A DNA stretch of 64,000 nucleotides, from contig NZ_LAVA02000058.1 of NCBI RefSeq assembly GCF_000974985.2, positions 124,001 through 188,000 of the forward strand, in the 5' to 3' direction. The stretch is from Streptomyces mangrovisoli (lineage in GTDB: Bacteria; Actinomycetota; Actinomycetes; Streptomycetales; Streptomycetaceae). This document shows positions 29,240-38,695 of this stretch, piece by piece (position 1 is the first letter of the stretch; each line of letters opens with the position of its first letter). The notes beneath the pieces were generated by a model. That model was given only the letters and a program-made list of their open reading frames with translations. It had not been told where the DNA came from and ran no database searches. A program made the translations under genes and the position numbers.

Positions 29240-30382
29240 GAGCGGGCGCCCGTGCCGGCCAGGCCTCCGGCGTCGGCGATCAGGTACTCGTCGCGGATCG
29301 GGCGGCCCGCGAGCCAGGACTCCAGGATCTCCCGGGTGCCGGCCGCGTAGCGGGCCTGGGCGGACAGGGAGGAGCCGGAGATGTGCGGGGTCATCCCCTG
29401 GTGCGGCATGGTCCGCCAGGGGTGGTCGGCGGGGGCCGGCTGCGGGTACCAGACGTCGCCCGCGTAGCCCGCCAACTGCCCGGCCCGCAGGGCGCGGTCG
29501 ACGGCGTCCCGGTCCACGATCCGCGCTCGGGCGGTGTTGACGAGGTAGGCGCCGCGCTTCATCCCTGCCGAGCAGTTCGTCCCCGAACAGGCCTTCGGTC
29601 TCCGGGTGGAGCGGGGCGTTGACGGTGACGACGTCACAGCGCGGCACCATCTCGGCGGCCGAGGCGTGGAAGGTCAGGCCCAACTCGTGTTCCACGGACT
29701 CGGGCAGGCGCGTGCGGTCGGTGTAGTGCAGCCGCACGTCGAAGGGGACGAGTCGGCGCAGCACCGCGAGGCCGATGCGGCCGGCGGCGACCGTGCCGAC
29801 ATGCATACCCTCCAGGTCGTACGAACGGGCCACGCAGTCCGCGATGTTCCACCCCCCGTCCAGCACCACCCGGTGCGCGGGCAGGTAGTTGCGCACCAGC
29901 CCGAGGATCATCATCACCACGTGCTCGGCGACACTGATGCTGTTGCTGTACGTCACTTCGGCGACCGTCACTCCGTGGGCGATCGCGGCGTCCAGGTCGA
30001 CGTGGTCGGAGCCGATGCCCGCGGTGACGGCCAGCTTGAGGTTCTTCGCGGCGGCGATCCGCTCGGCGGTCAGGTACGCCGGCCAGAACGGCTGGGAGAC
30101 GACGACGTCCGCGTCGGCCAACTCCCGGTCGAAGACGGAACCTTCGCCGTCCTTGTCGGAGGTGACGACGAGGGTGTGGCCCGCCTTCTCCAGGAAGGAG
30201 CGCAGGCCGAGTTCGCCCGAGACGCTCCCGAGGAGGTGGCCGGGGGTGAAGTCGACGGCCTCGGGGGTGGGGGTGGTCTGGCCGCCCGGATAGTGGTCGA
30301 TGACGGGGAGGTCGTCGCGGGCGTACGTGGTGGGGTATCCGTCGGTCGGGTCGTCGTACAGGACGCAGAGGACCTTGGCCAT
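29221..30382 (-). pseudogene. fdh: NAD-dependent formate dehydrogenase with a one-base frameshift
   Basis: The start is ATG at 30382 with GAGGAG upstream. The first ~270 codons read as a D-2-hydroxyacid-type formate dehydrogenase (TAGIGSDHVDLDAAI, SVAEHVVMMIL, GTVAAGRIGLAVLRRL). At 29561-29571 the frame changes. Deleting one A from CTCGGCAGGGATGAAG restores LLGGMKRGAYLVNTAR, after which the second frame continues to the stop with catalytic His in MTPHISGSSLSAQARYAAGTREILE. Corrected length would be 386 residues, normal for soluble NAD-linked formate dehydrogenases that oxidise formate to CO2. Either a recent mutation or a sequencing error; everything else is intact. Confidence 0.88.
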
Positions 30383-30713
30383 GTCGCGGCTCCTCAACTT
30401 GGCTCGGACTGGACGTGGTTCACGATCCTCGCCACCGTTCGCGCCGGTCAAAACGTTCCTCGCTATGGCCGTATAGCCGTCGGCTATCGGCCTTCACCAA
30501 GCGGTTCGAGATCTCAGGGTGGTCCGGTGGAAGCAGAGGACGACGGCGGTGTCCGTGGGGGCCATCTGATCAACAACCTCCGCGAGGACCTCCGCGTCCC
30601 TGACCTGGGGTAATAGAGTAAGGATCAGGTAAGTCCAGCACCTTTGATCTTGAAGTGAACATGAAGCCGCTGTGAACATTCAGCGACTTTCGTTCTTGAT
30701 CAAGGGAAGCACT
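30383..30713. other. Divergent intergenic region between formate dehydrogenase and the exoprotein
   Basis: 331 bp. Near the dehydrogenase it holds the dyad GCTATggccgtATAGC (30462-30477), a T-N11-A pattern typical of LysR sites. Towards the exoprotein it is AT-rich, with a repeated GTGAACAT (30655, 30672) and the palindrome CTTGATCAAG (30695-30704) overlapping the ribosome site. Confidence 0.5.
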
Positions 30714-33700
30714 GTGCACCACGCCAAGCGCCTGAGACGTACCGCCGTGATCGCGGCCGCCGCTCTCACGCTCGACATGATGCTCGCGGGTGGTGGGGGA
30801 ACAGTCGCTTCGGCGACTCCCCTCGTGTCGCAGAGCACTGAACAGACGGACCCCGCGAGCGGTGACGCCGCATCGGCCTTGTCCAAGGCCGCCGACACCG
30901 GTGAACCGGTCCGCATCGAGGGTCTGGACGACGAGTACTCGACCACCTTCGCCAACCCGGACGGTACGCTCACCACGCAGATATCGGAGGGGCAGCAGCG
31001 GGTAGCCAACTCCGATGGCACCTACAGCGCTGTCGACCTGAGGCTCAAGCACTCCGCCGCCGGCTGGGTCCCGCGCAAGTCGCCCGTCCGGCTGCGCATT
31101 TCGGGCGGCGGTTCCCGAACCGCCGTCACCATGACCCAGAGCGACGGCTCGAAGGTCGGTGTCGGCTGGCCCTCGAAGCTGCCCGCACCCAAGATTCGCG
31201 GCGGTGTCGCGACCTTCCGGGTCACCGCCACCGAGCGGCTGGTCGTATCGACCACCGCCACCGGGTTCACCGCGCACGTCGTGCTCACCGAACGACCCAC
31301 GAAGCGGGTCTCCCTCACTCTTCCGCTCGTCCTCGACGACAGCCTGAAGGCCCATCAGTCGACCGACGGCGCGATCGCACTGCGCAGCAAGGTGCCGGGG
31401 GCCACCGTCGCGTCGGCCCACCAGTTCACGATGTGGGACTCCGCGCACGGCGGCGAGCCTCTCCCCGATGCCGAGCACAAGGTGGCCACCACCCTGACCA
31501 AGGCAGCGGACGGCACGCCGCGGATGCAGCTGCGCCCCTCGATGAAGTTCCTGGACAGCCCGCACACGGTCTACCCGGTGACGATCGACCCGGACATCTC
31601 CTCGCTCAGCCGCAATGGCGACACCTACGTCTACACGGGCAGCACCACACCTGAGATCAGCAACTATCGCCTGATGGTGGGCACGTTCGACGGCGGCACC
31701 ACCAACTACCGCTCCTACCTGAACTGGAAACTCGATGCCCTTCAGGGCAAGCACGTGGTCAGCGCCAACCTGAAGCTGTACCAGTACGACGCCAACACCT
31801 GTACGCCCCAGCCGACATCGATCCACCCGTTGAACGGCAACTTCTCGGGCTCCACGGTCTGGTCGAACAAGCCGGCCGCCGACTACACGGGCTCATGGTG
31901 GATCAGCGACAGCTTCAACCACGGTGACGAGACCGACGGCTGCAGCAACAGCTCCGAGACGATCGACATCACCAAGATCATCAAGGGGTGGGTGGACGGT
32001 ACCCACGCCCAGCACGGCATCCAGCTGAACAACGCCGACGGCGACTACACGTACGGCAAGCGGTTCTGCTCGATGAACCCGGATTCGTCGCACTCCGTCT
32101 GCTACACCTCCACCCGCGAGCCCACCCTCGCCGTCACCTACAACACCCTGCCCGCCAAGCCGTCGGGCCTGCAGGCCACACCCGGCAGCACCTCGGGCAG
32201 CGCCTCCTACGTCACTTCCACCACACCGGCGCTGTCCGCCCTGGTCAACGACGCCGACTCCAACAGCCTCACCCCCCAGTTCTCCGTCGCCAACAGCAGC
32301 GGCACCGTCCTGGCCACCGGCTCCGCCGCCTCCGTCGCCGCCGGCTCGAAGGCGACCTGGAGCGTTCCGGCCGGCGTGCTCTCCGACAAGACGACGTACA
32401 AGTTCCGCGTCCGCGGCTACGACGGCACGGACTACTCGGACTGGTCGGGCTGGCTCAGCTTCGCCGTGGACACATCCAAGGCCCCCAAGCCTGCGGCGGA
32501 TCTGCCGACAGCACCCCAGACCGGCGCCACCCAGACCCTCACCCCGATCCTGTCCGGTGTCGTCTCCGCCCCGTCCGGAAACCTGGTGCAGGCCGACTTC
32601 CTGCTCTACGACAGCGGCGGCGCGGCGCTCGGCGGAGCACCACTGGCCACGGTCGGAGCGGACAACGGCGCACGCGCGGCCGTCCAGGTCCCGGTCGGCC
32701 TGCTCAGCGACGGAGCCACCTACACCTGGAAGATGCGGGCCTGCTCCAACAACCTCTGCTCCGGCTACACCGCCCCGCAGACCTTCACCGTCCGCCTTCC
32801 CCAGTCGACGACGGCGCCGACCACGACCACCAAGGTCATCACCGGCTCCGCTCTCACCCAGGCAACCGTGGACACCGGAGCGAGCGACTGCTCCGGCGCC
32901 GCCTGCACCGGCTCAGCTGCAGCCACCTTGAAGGTCGGTGCCTCCGGCACCACGCACTGGCGCAGCTACATCCGCCCGGACCTGTCCGCGCTGCCCGCCG
33001 GTGCGCAGATCACCTCGGCGACCCTCAGCATGGGCACCGCGGCGTGCCTCGGCAGTTGCGAGGCACACGACGTGGAAGTCCACCCGCTCAATACCGACTG
33101 GTCCAGTACCGGAACCGGCACCGACCTGGTCGCGGCGGCCAGCGGCGACACGCTCGACCTGAGCGCCGCCGATCCGGCCGCGCTCGACGTCACCTCCGCC
33201 GTACAGCTGTGGCTCGACGGATCGAACCCCGACCAGGGGCTCGCCGTCCAGGCCGCGGACGAGGGCTCCGACACCACGACGGGCACCACCTACCCGGCCT
33301 CGGGCACCAAACTCACGGTCACCTACATCGCCCCGGGCGCCCCCGACGCACCCACGGCCGTGATCGCGACGCCCACCGCGAGCGGCCTTCTGGTGAACTG
33401 GAACGCGCCCGAGAACACCGGCTACTCGGGCGACATCAGCTCCTACCAGGTCACCGCCTACGCCGCCGGCACCACCCAGGCCGCGCAGGTCGAGGTCGAC
33501 GCCGCAACCGGCGGCACCACGGCCGTACTCACCGGCCTCACCAACGGCACCGGATACACCGTCACCGTCACGGCGACCACCGACAACGGCACCAGCGCGG
33601 CGGCGACGTCCGCGCTGACCAAACCCGCCGCACCCCACAGCAAGAGCACCACCGCGTACCAGTCGATCGTCCAGCAGTATCTCGACGCCCGCAGCGGCCT

Positions 33701-34682
33701 GCTCACCGGCACCTACGCGAGCGCGGACGCAGCCGTGTCGGCCAAGGCCGACGGAGCCTCCTTCAGCGCCCAGCTGCACACCGAAGAGGACGACCTGCTC
33801 GCCGAGAAGGCCCACGACGCGGGTGACGGGCTTGGTTACTCCGCCATCACCGCCACTCTGTCCGGCACCGCCACCGGCCCCCTGGGCACCGGCTCGGACC
33901 TCGTCTACACGCACCACACCGGCGCAGCCACGATGACCGACGGCACCGCCCAGGACGAGGAAAACGCCTTCGAGGTCTACATCTTCGACACCAGCGGAAC
34001 GGTCCCCGTCCTCTCCCAGATCCTCTCGGCGGACGACTTCCTGACCAGCTTGTCCGCCTCCGGCAACGCGGCGGCGCAGGTCGCTCTCGACGACGACACC
34101 ACCGACGCCGCGGCGCCCGCCATGGACGCCTTCTACACCGACGGGGATCCCCTCCCCACAGGAACCGCGTCCTCCACCGCCGGCTACGCCTCCTTCACCC
34201 GCAGCGGCGTCGCCAACTGGGCGTCCAAGCACTACAACGACAAGGACGAACTCAGAACCGACTGCACCAACTTCGCCTCCAAGGCCCTCAACAGGGGCGG
34301 CGGCGCGCACATGGAGTACGGTTCGATCCTCGACGTCACCCGCAGCCCGTGGCAGTGGTGGCGCAAGTCGAAGTCGAACATGACCTACTCCTGGTCCGCC
34401 GCGAACAACTTCGCCCACTTCATGGCCAACGAAGACAGCGTCACCTGGGTCCGCAAGATCAGCGACATCGTGCCCGGCGACATCATGCTGCTGGAATACG
34501 CGGGCGACGGAGATTCCAACCTCGACCACGCCGGCGTGATCTACTACGCCGGTTCCACCACCGGCTCCGTGCTGGTCTACCAGCACTCCAGCAAGTACAG
34601 GAACACGACCCTTTCCGCGATCATGAAGCGCCGCAAGGGCGTCACCGTCTACGTCGCCCACATCACCCCCCACTGGTACTGA
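30714..34682 (+). CDS. Large secreted protein: DNRLRE modules, FN3 domain, C-terminal amidase/papain-like domain
   Basis: 1322 residues from the GTG at 30714 (AAGGGAAG upstream), which opens a signal peptide (VHHAKRLRRTAVIA...ASA). In order: an N-terminal beta-rich region (40-300), a DNRLRE-type beta-sandwich (about 300-480), an Ig-like segment pair (480-710), a second DNRLRE-like unit (715-870), a fibronectin III domain (876-972), a helical linker, and a C-terminal domain (about 1156-1322) with DCTNFAS (Cys1184) and DHAGVIYY (His1272). This Cys/His pair matches the putative amidase (Amidase_6) fold related to NlpC/P60. DNRLRE arrays often front RHS polymorphic exoproteins, but no YD repeats occur here. 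Probably a secreted wall- or glycan-binding hydrolase. A small partner gene follows by 1 bp. Confidence 0.85.
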   Translation: MHHAKRLRRTAVIAAAALTLDMMLAGGGGTVASATPLVSQSTEQTDPASGDAASALSKAADTGEPVRIEGLDDEYSTTFANPDGTLTTQISEGQQRVANSDGTYSAVDLRLKHSAAGWVPRKSPVRLRISGGGSRTAVTMTQSDGSKVGVGWPSKLPAPKIRGGVATFRVTATERLVVSTTATGFTAHVVLTERPTKRVSLTLPLVLDDSLKAHQSTDGAIALRSKVPGATVASAHQFTMWDSAHGGEPLPDAEHKVATTLTKAADGTPRMQLRPSMKFLDSPHTVYPVTIDPDISSLSRNGDTYVYTGSTTPEISNYRLMVGTFDGGTTNYRSYLNWKLDALQGKHVVSANLKLYQYDANTCTPQPTSIHPLNGNFSGSTVWSNKPAADYTGSWWISDSFNHGDETDGCSNSSETIDITKIIKGWVDGTHAQHGIQLNNADGDYTYGKRFCSMNPDSSHSVCYTSTREPTLAVTYNTLPAKPSGLQATPGSTSGSASYVTSTTPALSALVNDADSNSLTPQFSVANSSGTVLATGSAASVAAGSKATWSVPAGVLSDKTTYKFRVRGYDGTDYSDWSGWLSFAVDTSKAPKPAADLPTAPQTGATQTLTPILSGVVSAPSGNLVQADFLLYDSGGAALGGAPLATVGADNGARAAVQVPVGLLSDGATYTWKMRACSNNLCSGYTAPQTFTVRLPQSTTAPTTTTKVITGSALTQATVDTGASDCSGAACTGSAAATLKVGASGTTHWRSYIRPDLSALPAGAQITSATLSMGTAACLGSCEAHDVEVHPLNTDWSSTGTGTDLVAAASGDTLDLSAADPAALDVTSAVQLWLDGSNPDQGLAVQAADEGSDTTTGTTYPASGTKLTVTYIAPGAPDAPTAVIATPTASGLLVNWNAPENTGYSGDISSYQVTAYAAGTTQAAQVEVDAATGGTTAVLTGLTNGTGYTVTVTATTDNGTSAAATSALTKPAAPHSKSTTAYQSIVQQYLDARSGLLTGTYASADAAVSAKADGASFSAQLHTEEDDLLAEKAHDAGDGLGYSAITATLSGTATGPLGTGSDLVYTHHTGAATMTDGTAQDEENAFEVYIFDTSGTVPVLSQILSADDFLTSLSASGNAAAQVALDDDTTDAAAPAMDAFYTDGDPLPTGTASSTAGYASFTRSGVANWASKHYNDKDELRTDCTNFASKALNRGGGAHMEYGSILDVTRSPWQWWRKSKSNMTYSWSAANNFAHFMANEDSVTWVRKISDIVPGDIMLLEYAGDGDSNLDHAGVIYYAGSTTGSVLVYQHSSKYRNTTLSAIMKRRKGVTVYVAHITPHWY

Positions 34683-34683
34683 G

Positions 34684-35196
34684 GTGAAGATAAAACGCAG
34701 CCATGTGCTGTGGCTCTCCCTGGCGCTGGTCGTCCTGCTGGCCGCAGGCACCGCCGCCTGGGGCGCGCCGCGCGACCAGTGGGACTACCGCCGGGTGAGC
34801 CGGGCGGGGTTGCCCGCGGTGACCTTCACCGGCGACAAGACCACCCCCGACACGCTCAAGCTGTACATGCAACTCTTCGTGGAGCGAGTGCGTGACGGAG
34901 ACGTGGACGGCCTGGAGGACCTGTCCTGGCACGACCACTGGTTCGCCCGCCGCACCGAGGCGGCGGGCGCCCGCTGGCTCATCCGCAGCTATGGAAAGGG
35001 CGCGGCGGGACCGGTCACCATCAACATGACCGAAGAGGATCCCTACGACGTCCGAGGCGGCACGATCCACTTCCGCCGCACCGGACAGCAGCAGGACTTC
35101 ACCGTCTTCAAGCAGAACGGCCTGTGGCTGTTCGCCATCGCCCCGGACTGGAACAAGTCACCGAACTCGTCCGGCAGGCAGCCGCTGAAGGCCTGA
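34684..35196 (+). CDS. Small exported/membrane-anchored partner of the exoprotein, function unknown
   Basis: 170 residues from a GTG one base after the upstream stop, so translation is coupled. A single N-terminal hydrophobic segment (HVLWLSLALVVLLAAGTAAWG) is a signal peptide or anchor. The rest is a soluble alpha+beta part with YMQLFVERVRDGDVDGLEDLSW and FTVFKQNGLWLFAIAP, reminiscent of NTF2-like accessory proteins but not assignable. A strong hairpin ends the operon. A chaperone, substrate or inhibitor of the amidase would fit. Confidence 0.8.
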   Translation: MKIKRSHVLWLSLALVVLLAAGTAAWGAPRDQWDYRRVSRAGLPAVTFTGDKTTPDTLKLYMQLFVERVRDGDVDGLEDLSWHDHWFARRTEAAGARWLIRSYGKGAAGPVTINMTEEDPYDVRGGTIHFRRTGQQQDFTVFKQNGLWLFAIAPDWNKSPNSSGRQPLKA

Positions 35197-35201
35197 CATG
35201 A

Positions 35202-35254
35202 AGGAACACTGTTGCGAGGCCAGGACCTCGTCCCGAGCCTCGCAGCAGTGTCCT
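35202..35254 (+). terminator. Terminator of the exoprotein operon
   Basis: Long stem formed by 35202-35220 and 35237-35254 (one bulged A, one G-T pair) with a 16-nt loop, starting 5 nt after the stop codon. Confidence 0.85.
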
Positions 35255-35466
35255 GTCCTGGCCCGTGCGTCGGGATCAGCGGCCGGGCGCCACGGTGGCC
35301 CACTTCCAGCCGCAGGACCCGGCCGCGCGCAGCAGCGACCTGGGCCCGCACTCCGTGCGCTACCGGCGCGCGATGATGCTGCCGGCCTCGGCCGGCGGGA
35401 ACCGGGTGCCGGTGATCGCCCGGTTGGTGCAGGCCGACACCCGCCCCACCAAGCTCGACCAGCCCT
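35255..35466. other. Gap between exoprotein operon and LysR gene, no clear gene
   Basis: About 210 bp. A plus-strand frame stays open through most of it (text such as HSVRYRRAMMLPASAGG), but it has no ribosome site and continues as antisense of the LysR gene. It may be a decayed gene remnant. Confidence 0.4.
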
Positions 35467-36402
35467 TCACCCACCCTCGGCATCCAGGTAGGTGCGCAGG
35501 AGTTCGTCCAGCGCGTCCCGTACGCCCGCCTCCCGGGCCACCGTCAGCAGCGCGGCGGTGAGCACGGACGGCGGCTCGTCCGGTCCGGTCACAAGGCCCA
35601 CCCGTGGGCCGTGCGCGGGACCCTCCAGCGGCACCACCCGCATCCCCTCCGGCACCCCGAACATGTGCAGCCAGGCGTGCGAGATCACGCTCGACCAGCG
35701 TCCGCCGGGCAGGTGCGCGTACAGGCCGGCCACGGAGTCCGACTCGATCGCGGGAGCCGCCGTCGCGCCGTCCGCCGCGAAGCACTCGTCGATGATCCGG
35801 CGGTTGCGCATACGCGGGCCGAGCAGGCACAGCGGGAGCGACGCGGCGAACGCCCAGCGCACGCTCGGCGCCCCCGCGAGCGGGCCGTCGACGGGGGTGA
35901 GCAGGACGTACCGCTCCTCGTACAGCGGCAGCCGGCCCCCGCCGCCCGGCGGACCGCCGTCCAAGTAGGTCATGGCCGCGTCCAGTTCGAACTCCGTCAG
36001 CCCCTGCGTGATGTCGGAGGAGGACAGCGATTCGATGCTCACCCGGGCCCGTGGATGACGCTCGCAGAACGGGTTCGTCAGCAGGGCGGCCACGGGCAGG
36101 GCCGTGGGCACGACCCCGAGCCGCAGGGTTCCGCTGAGTCCGTCACGCAACGCCGACAACTCCTGCTTCAGGCCGTCGCGTTCGGCGAGGATGCGATGCG
36201 CCCAGGCGAGCACCACCTCGCCCTCGGGGGTCAGCCCCTCGTACTTGCGGCCCCGCCGGACGACCGGCACGCCCAACTCGTGCTCCAGCCGCCGTATCGC
36301 GGCCGACAGCGAGGGCTGGGAGACGTGACAGGCGGCAGCCGCTCGGACGAAGTGGCGTTCACGGGCGAGCGCGACCAGGTACTCCAGCTGGCGCAGCAGC
36401 AT
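35467..36402 (-). CDS. LysR-family transcriptional regulator
   Basis: 311 residues. The N-terminal winged helix reads LRQLEYLVALARERHFVRAAAACHVSQPSLSAAIRRLEHELG, followed by a LysR substrate-binding domain (LRLGVVPTALPVAALL...). GGGGG precedes the ATG. Only 28 bp separate it from the divergent Mop-type regulator, so the two promoters overlap. It could control the formate dehydrogenase, whose promoter has a LysR-like dyad, but that is a guess from proximity. Confidence 0.94.
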   Translation of the reverse strand: MLLRQLEYLVALARERHFVRAAAACHVSQPSLSAAIRRLEHELGVPVVRRGRKYEGLTPEGEVVLAWAHRILAERDGLKQELSALRDGLSGTLRLGVVPTALPVAALLTNPFCERHPRARVSIESLSSSDITQGLTEFELDAAMTYLDGGPPGGGGRLPLYEERYVLLTPVDGPLAGAPSVRWAFAASLPLCLLGPRMRNRRIIDECFAADGATAAPAIESDSVAGLYAHLPGGRWSSVISHAWLHMFGVPEGMRVVPLEGPAHGPRVGLVTGPDEPPSVLTAALLTVAREAGVRDALDELLRTYLDAEGG

Positions 36403-36430
36403 ACGTGCCCCCAGGACATAGGGTTCCGGT

Positions 36431-36832
36431 GTGGCGACTTACAGCATCGGGCAGGCCGCGCGCCTGTTGGGAGTGAGTCCGGAGACCGTCCGGCGGTGGG
36501 CGGACGGCGGTCGGCTGTCGATGGGCCGGGACGGCTCGGGGAACCGGTTGATCGACGGGGCGGGGCTCGCCCGGTTCGTCCAGGAGCGCGCGGCCGGTGA
36601 CCTGCGGGGACTTCCCGATGAGGCGCCCGCCACCTCGGTACGCAACGCCATGACGGGCCTCGTCGTCGCGATGTCGATGGACGACGTCGTGGCCCGGGTG
36701 GAGGTGCAGTCCGGTCCGCACCGGGTGGTCTCCCTGGTCACCCGCGAGGCGGTGGAGGAGCTGGACCTCGCGGTCGGCGTGACGGTCACCGTGCGCGTGA
36801 AGTCGACGAACGTGCACGTCGAGCGGTCGTAG
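36431..36832 (+). CDS. MerR-like HTH plus Mop/TOBE molybdate-binding regulator
   Basis: 133 residues from a GTG. An excisionase-type helix-turn-helix (residues 4-50, SIGQAARLLGVSPETVRRWADGG) is joined to a TOBE/Mop domain (68-131) starting SVRNAMTGLV, the molybdopterin/molybdate-binding motif. TAGGGT lies 6 bp before the GTG, so the message is probably leaderless. A molybdenum sensor beside a molybdenum hydroxylase operon makes sense. Its 3' end overlaps the convergent PucR gene by 47 bp. Confidence 0.9.
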   Translation: MATYSIGQAARLLGVSPETVRRWADGGRLSMGRDGSGNRLIDGAGLARFVQERAAGDLRGLPDEAPATSVRNAMTGLVVAMSMDDVVARVEVQSGPHRVVSLVTREAVEELDLAVGVTVTVRVKSTNVHVERS

Positions 36833-38477
36833 GCACGGGCTGCGGCGGGTCGGGCCGGCACGACAGGGCGGCTCGCAGGTCGAGGCGGTCGGTGAGACGG
36901 GAGAGGTCGCGGCCGGTGAAGTGCTCGATGCGCTGGATCCGGTAGTGGACGGTGTTGACGTGCAGATGCAGGGCGTCGGCCGTGCGGGACCAGGAACCGT
37001 CGTGGGCGAGGAACGCCTCCAGCGTGTGCAGCAGCGCGGCGGCGGACGCGTCGCCGGGCTCGAGCAGCGGGCCCAGGACGGTACGGCTGTAGGCGGCACG
37101 GACGTCCTGGGGTATGCCGCTGATCAGTGTGTCCAGGGTGGTGAAGGTGGTGGCGTCGGCCAGCGCCGACGCGCGCGGGCTGGTCGCGCGTGCGGAGTTC
37201 AGGGCGTAGCGGGCCTCGGCCAGGGCGCCCGGCAGCGCGCCCGGGTCGGCGGCCGGTGCGGCGAGTCCACCGTGCAGGAGGACGTCCGGGGCGCAGGCCG
37301 CGACCGAAGGCCAGGCCTGCACCAGGGACTTGGCGACCTCCTCGGGTACGACGGCGAAGGCCGAGCCGTCCGGCAGCCGCCCGAGGACCGCGAAGGCGGC
37401 GGCGGGGGTGGAGGCGGCGGTGGCATGGGCGATCGCCTCCGCGAGGGCGGACTCTGCGAGGGCGGACTCTGCGAGGTCCGGCCCGGTGCGGGCCATGTGC
37501 CGGATGCTGGTGCTGGTGCCTGACTCGCCCTTGTCCGCGGTCTCCCCGGCGACCGCACTCGCACTCCCGGCCGCGGCCCCCGTCGTCACGACCGTCGCCG
37601 TCGCCGTCGCCGCCACGATCACGCGGTACGGCCCCTGCGTCGGCGCCCCGCACCCTCGCATCGCGTCCGCGACCGACCGGCCGTCCTCGCGGGCGGCCAG
37701 TGACCTTCCCAGGCCGTCGGCCGCTCGACGCCCCGCCGCGCGGCGGCGGCGGCTCAGCGTCTCCTGGCAGCGGCCCAGCACCGCGGCGACCTCGTGCAGC
37801 AGCCGCGGCGGGGCGGTGGTGGCGTCGGGCAGAGCCAGCGACCAGCGGTCGTAGGCGGTGGCCACGCCCGTCTCCACGGCGACCGTCAGCCCGCTGCCGC
37901 CGCCCGTCACGGCGTCGCGGGCCGGGATCGGGGCCGCGCCCGGCGTGGCCGCCACGGTCCGGCCCGCCGGGGTCAGGACGTACGCCGGTGCCCGGTCGAG
38001 GTGGGCGAAGACGGTGGCCAGGACCGCCGCCGGGTCGGCATCCTCCGCGACCAGCCGGTCCAGCCGGGCGCGGACGTGCTCGGGCAGCGCCTGATGGCGG
38101 CTCAACTCGCCCCAGTGCCGCAGGTACACCGTGTCGGTGATCGCGCGGAACATGACGTGGGCGGGGACGGCCGCGACCGGCACGCCGTGGCGCTCGCACG
38201 CCTCGACCAGGTCGTCGGGGACCGAGCCGTGGGTCTCCTCGCCGGCCAGCAGCGCGGCGGCGCCCGCGTCCTTCAGCGCGGACACGAAGGGCTCCGCCCG
38301 GCCCGCGCTCCACCACACCAGGCCGCTGAGCACGACCTCGTCCCGGCGCACGAAGCGGGCCGGGTCCGCGAGGTCGGTGACGGTGACCCCGCTGGTCTCG
38401 CGGCGCAGCAGCGTGTCCTCGCCCCAGAGCAGGCGCAGGCCGAGGGACTCGTCCCGCAGGAGGTGTTCGACGTGCAT
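36786..38477 (-). CDS. PucR-family transcriptional regulator
   Basis: 563 residues from the ATG at 38477 with GGAG upstream. An N-terminal PucR domain (about 1-120, MHVEHLLRDESLGLRLLWG), a central region, and a C-terminal helix-turn-helix (LEAFLAHDGSWSRTADALHLHVNTVHYRIQRIE) of the PucR/CdaR type are evident. Family members control purine or carbohydrate catabolism. It is divergent from the xanthine-dehydrogenase-type genes and most likely regulates them. A duplicated 15-bp unit (37441-37470) gives an ESALA repeat in a linker. Confidence 0.92.
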   Translation of the reverse strand: MHVEHLLRDESLGLRLLWGEDTLLRRETSGVTVTDLADPARFVRRDEVVLSGLVWWSAGRAEPFVSALKDAGAAALLAGEETHGSVPDDLVEACERHGVPVAAVPAHVMFRAITDTVYLRHWGELSRHQALPEHVRARLDRLVAEDADPAAVLATVFAHLDRAPAYVLTPAGRTVAATPGAAPIPARDAVTGGGSGLTVAVETGVATAYDRWSLALPDATTAPPRLLHEVAAVLGRCQETLSRRRRAAGRRAADGLGRSLAAREDGRSVADAMRGCGAPTQGPYRVIVAATATATVVTTGAAAGSASAVAGETADKGESGTSTSIRHMARTGPDLAESALAESALAEAIAHATAASTPAAAFAVLGRLPDGSAFAVVPEEVAKSLVQAWPSVAACAPDVLLHGGLAAPAADPGALPGALAEARYALNSARATSPRASALADATTFTTLDTLISGIPQDVRAAYSRTVLGPLLEPGDASAAALLHTLEAFLAHDGSWSRTADALHLHVNTVHYRIQRIEHFTGRDLSRLTDRLDLRAALSCRPDPPQPVPTTARRARSSTSRAR

Positions 38478-38575
38478 GGCGCTCCGGCTCCTCGTCCGAC
38501 CGCCGGCGACGGCGGTGACCGGCACCCGCCGTTCTCACATTCACCAGGCAGGTGCGAGTCATCGCATGGTAAGTG

Positions 38576-38604
38576 CCAAGTGGAGGCAGCGGAATGCCTC
38601 TTGG
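38576..38604. promoter_or_regulatory. Candidate PucR operator
   Basis: Inverted repeat in the divergent PucR/molybdenum hydroxylase promoter region: left arm CCAAG(tgg)AGGCA, right arm TGCCTCTTGG, 6-nt centre. A shorter dyad CACC-aggca-GGTG lies about 40 bp to the left. Confidence 0.45.
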
Positions 38605-38695
38605 TCGATCCTCCAGATGCCGCCCCGGAAAAACCCCGGTTTCCGTGTGGTGAACCAGTCGTCCGGGCCGGGGCGCGGTTGCTTCACTGGCGCTC

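Noticed and set aside
35255..35466. Plus-strand frame that looked like a short gene
   Set aside because: No ribosome site, and its downstream half is antisense to the LysR coding region.
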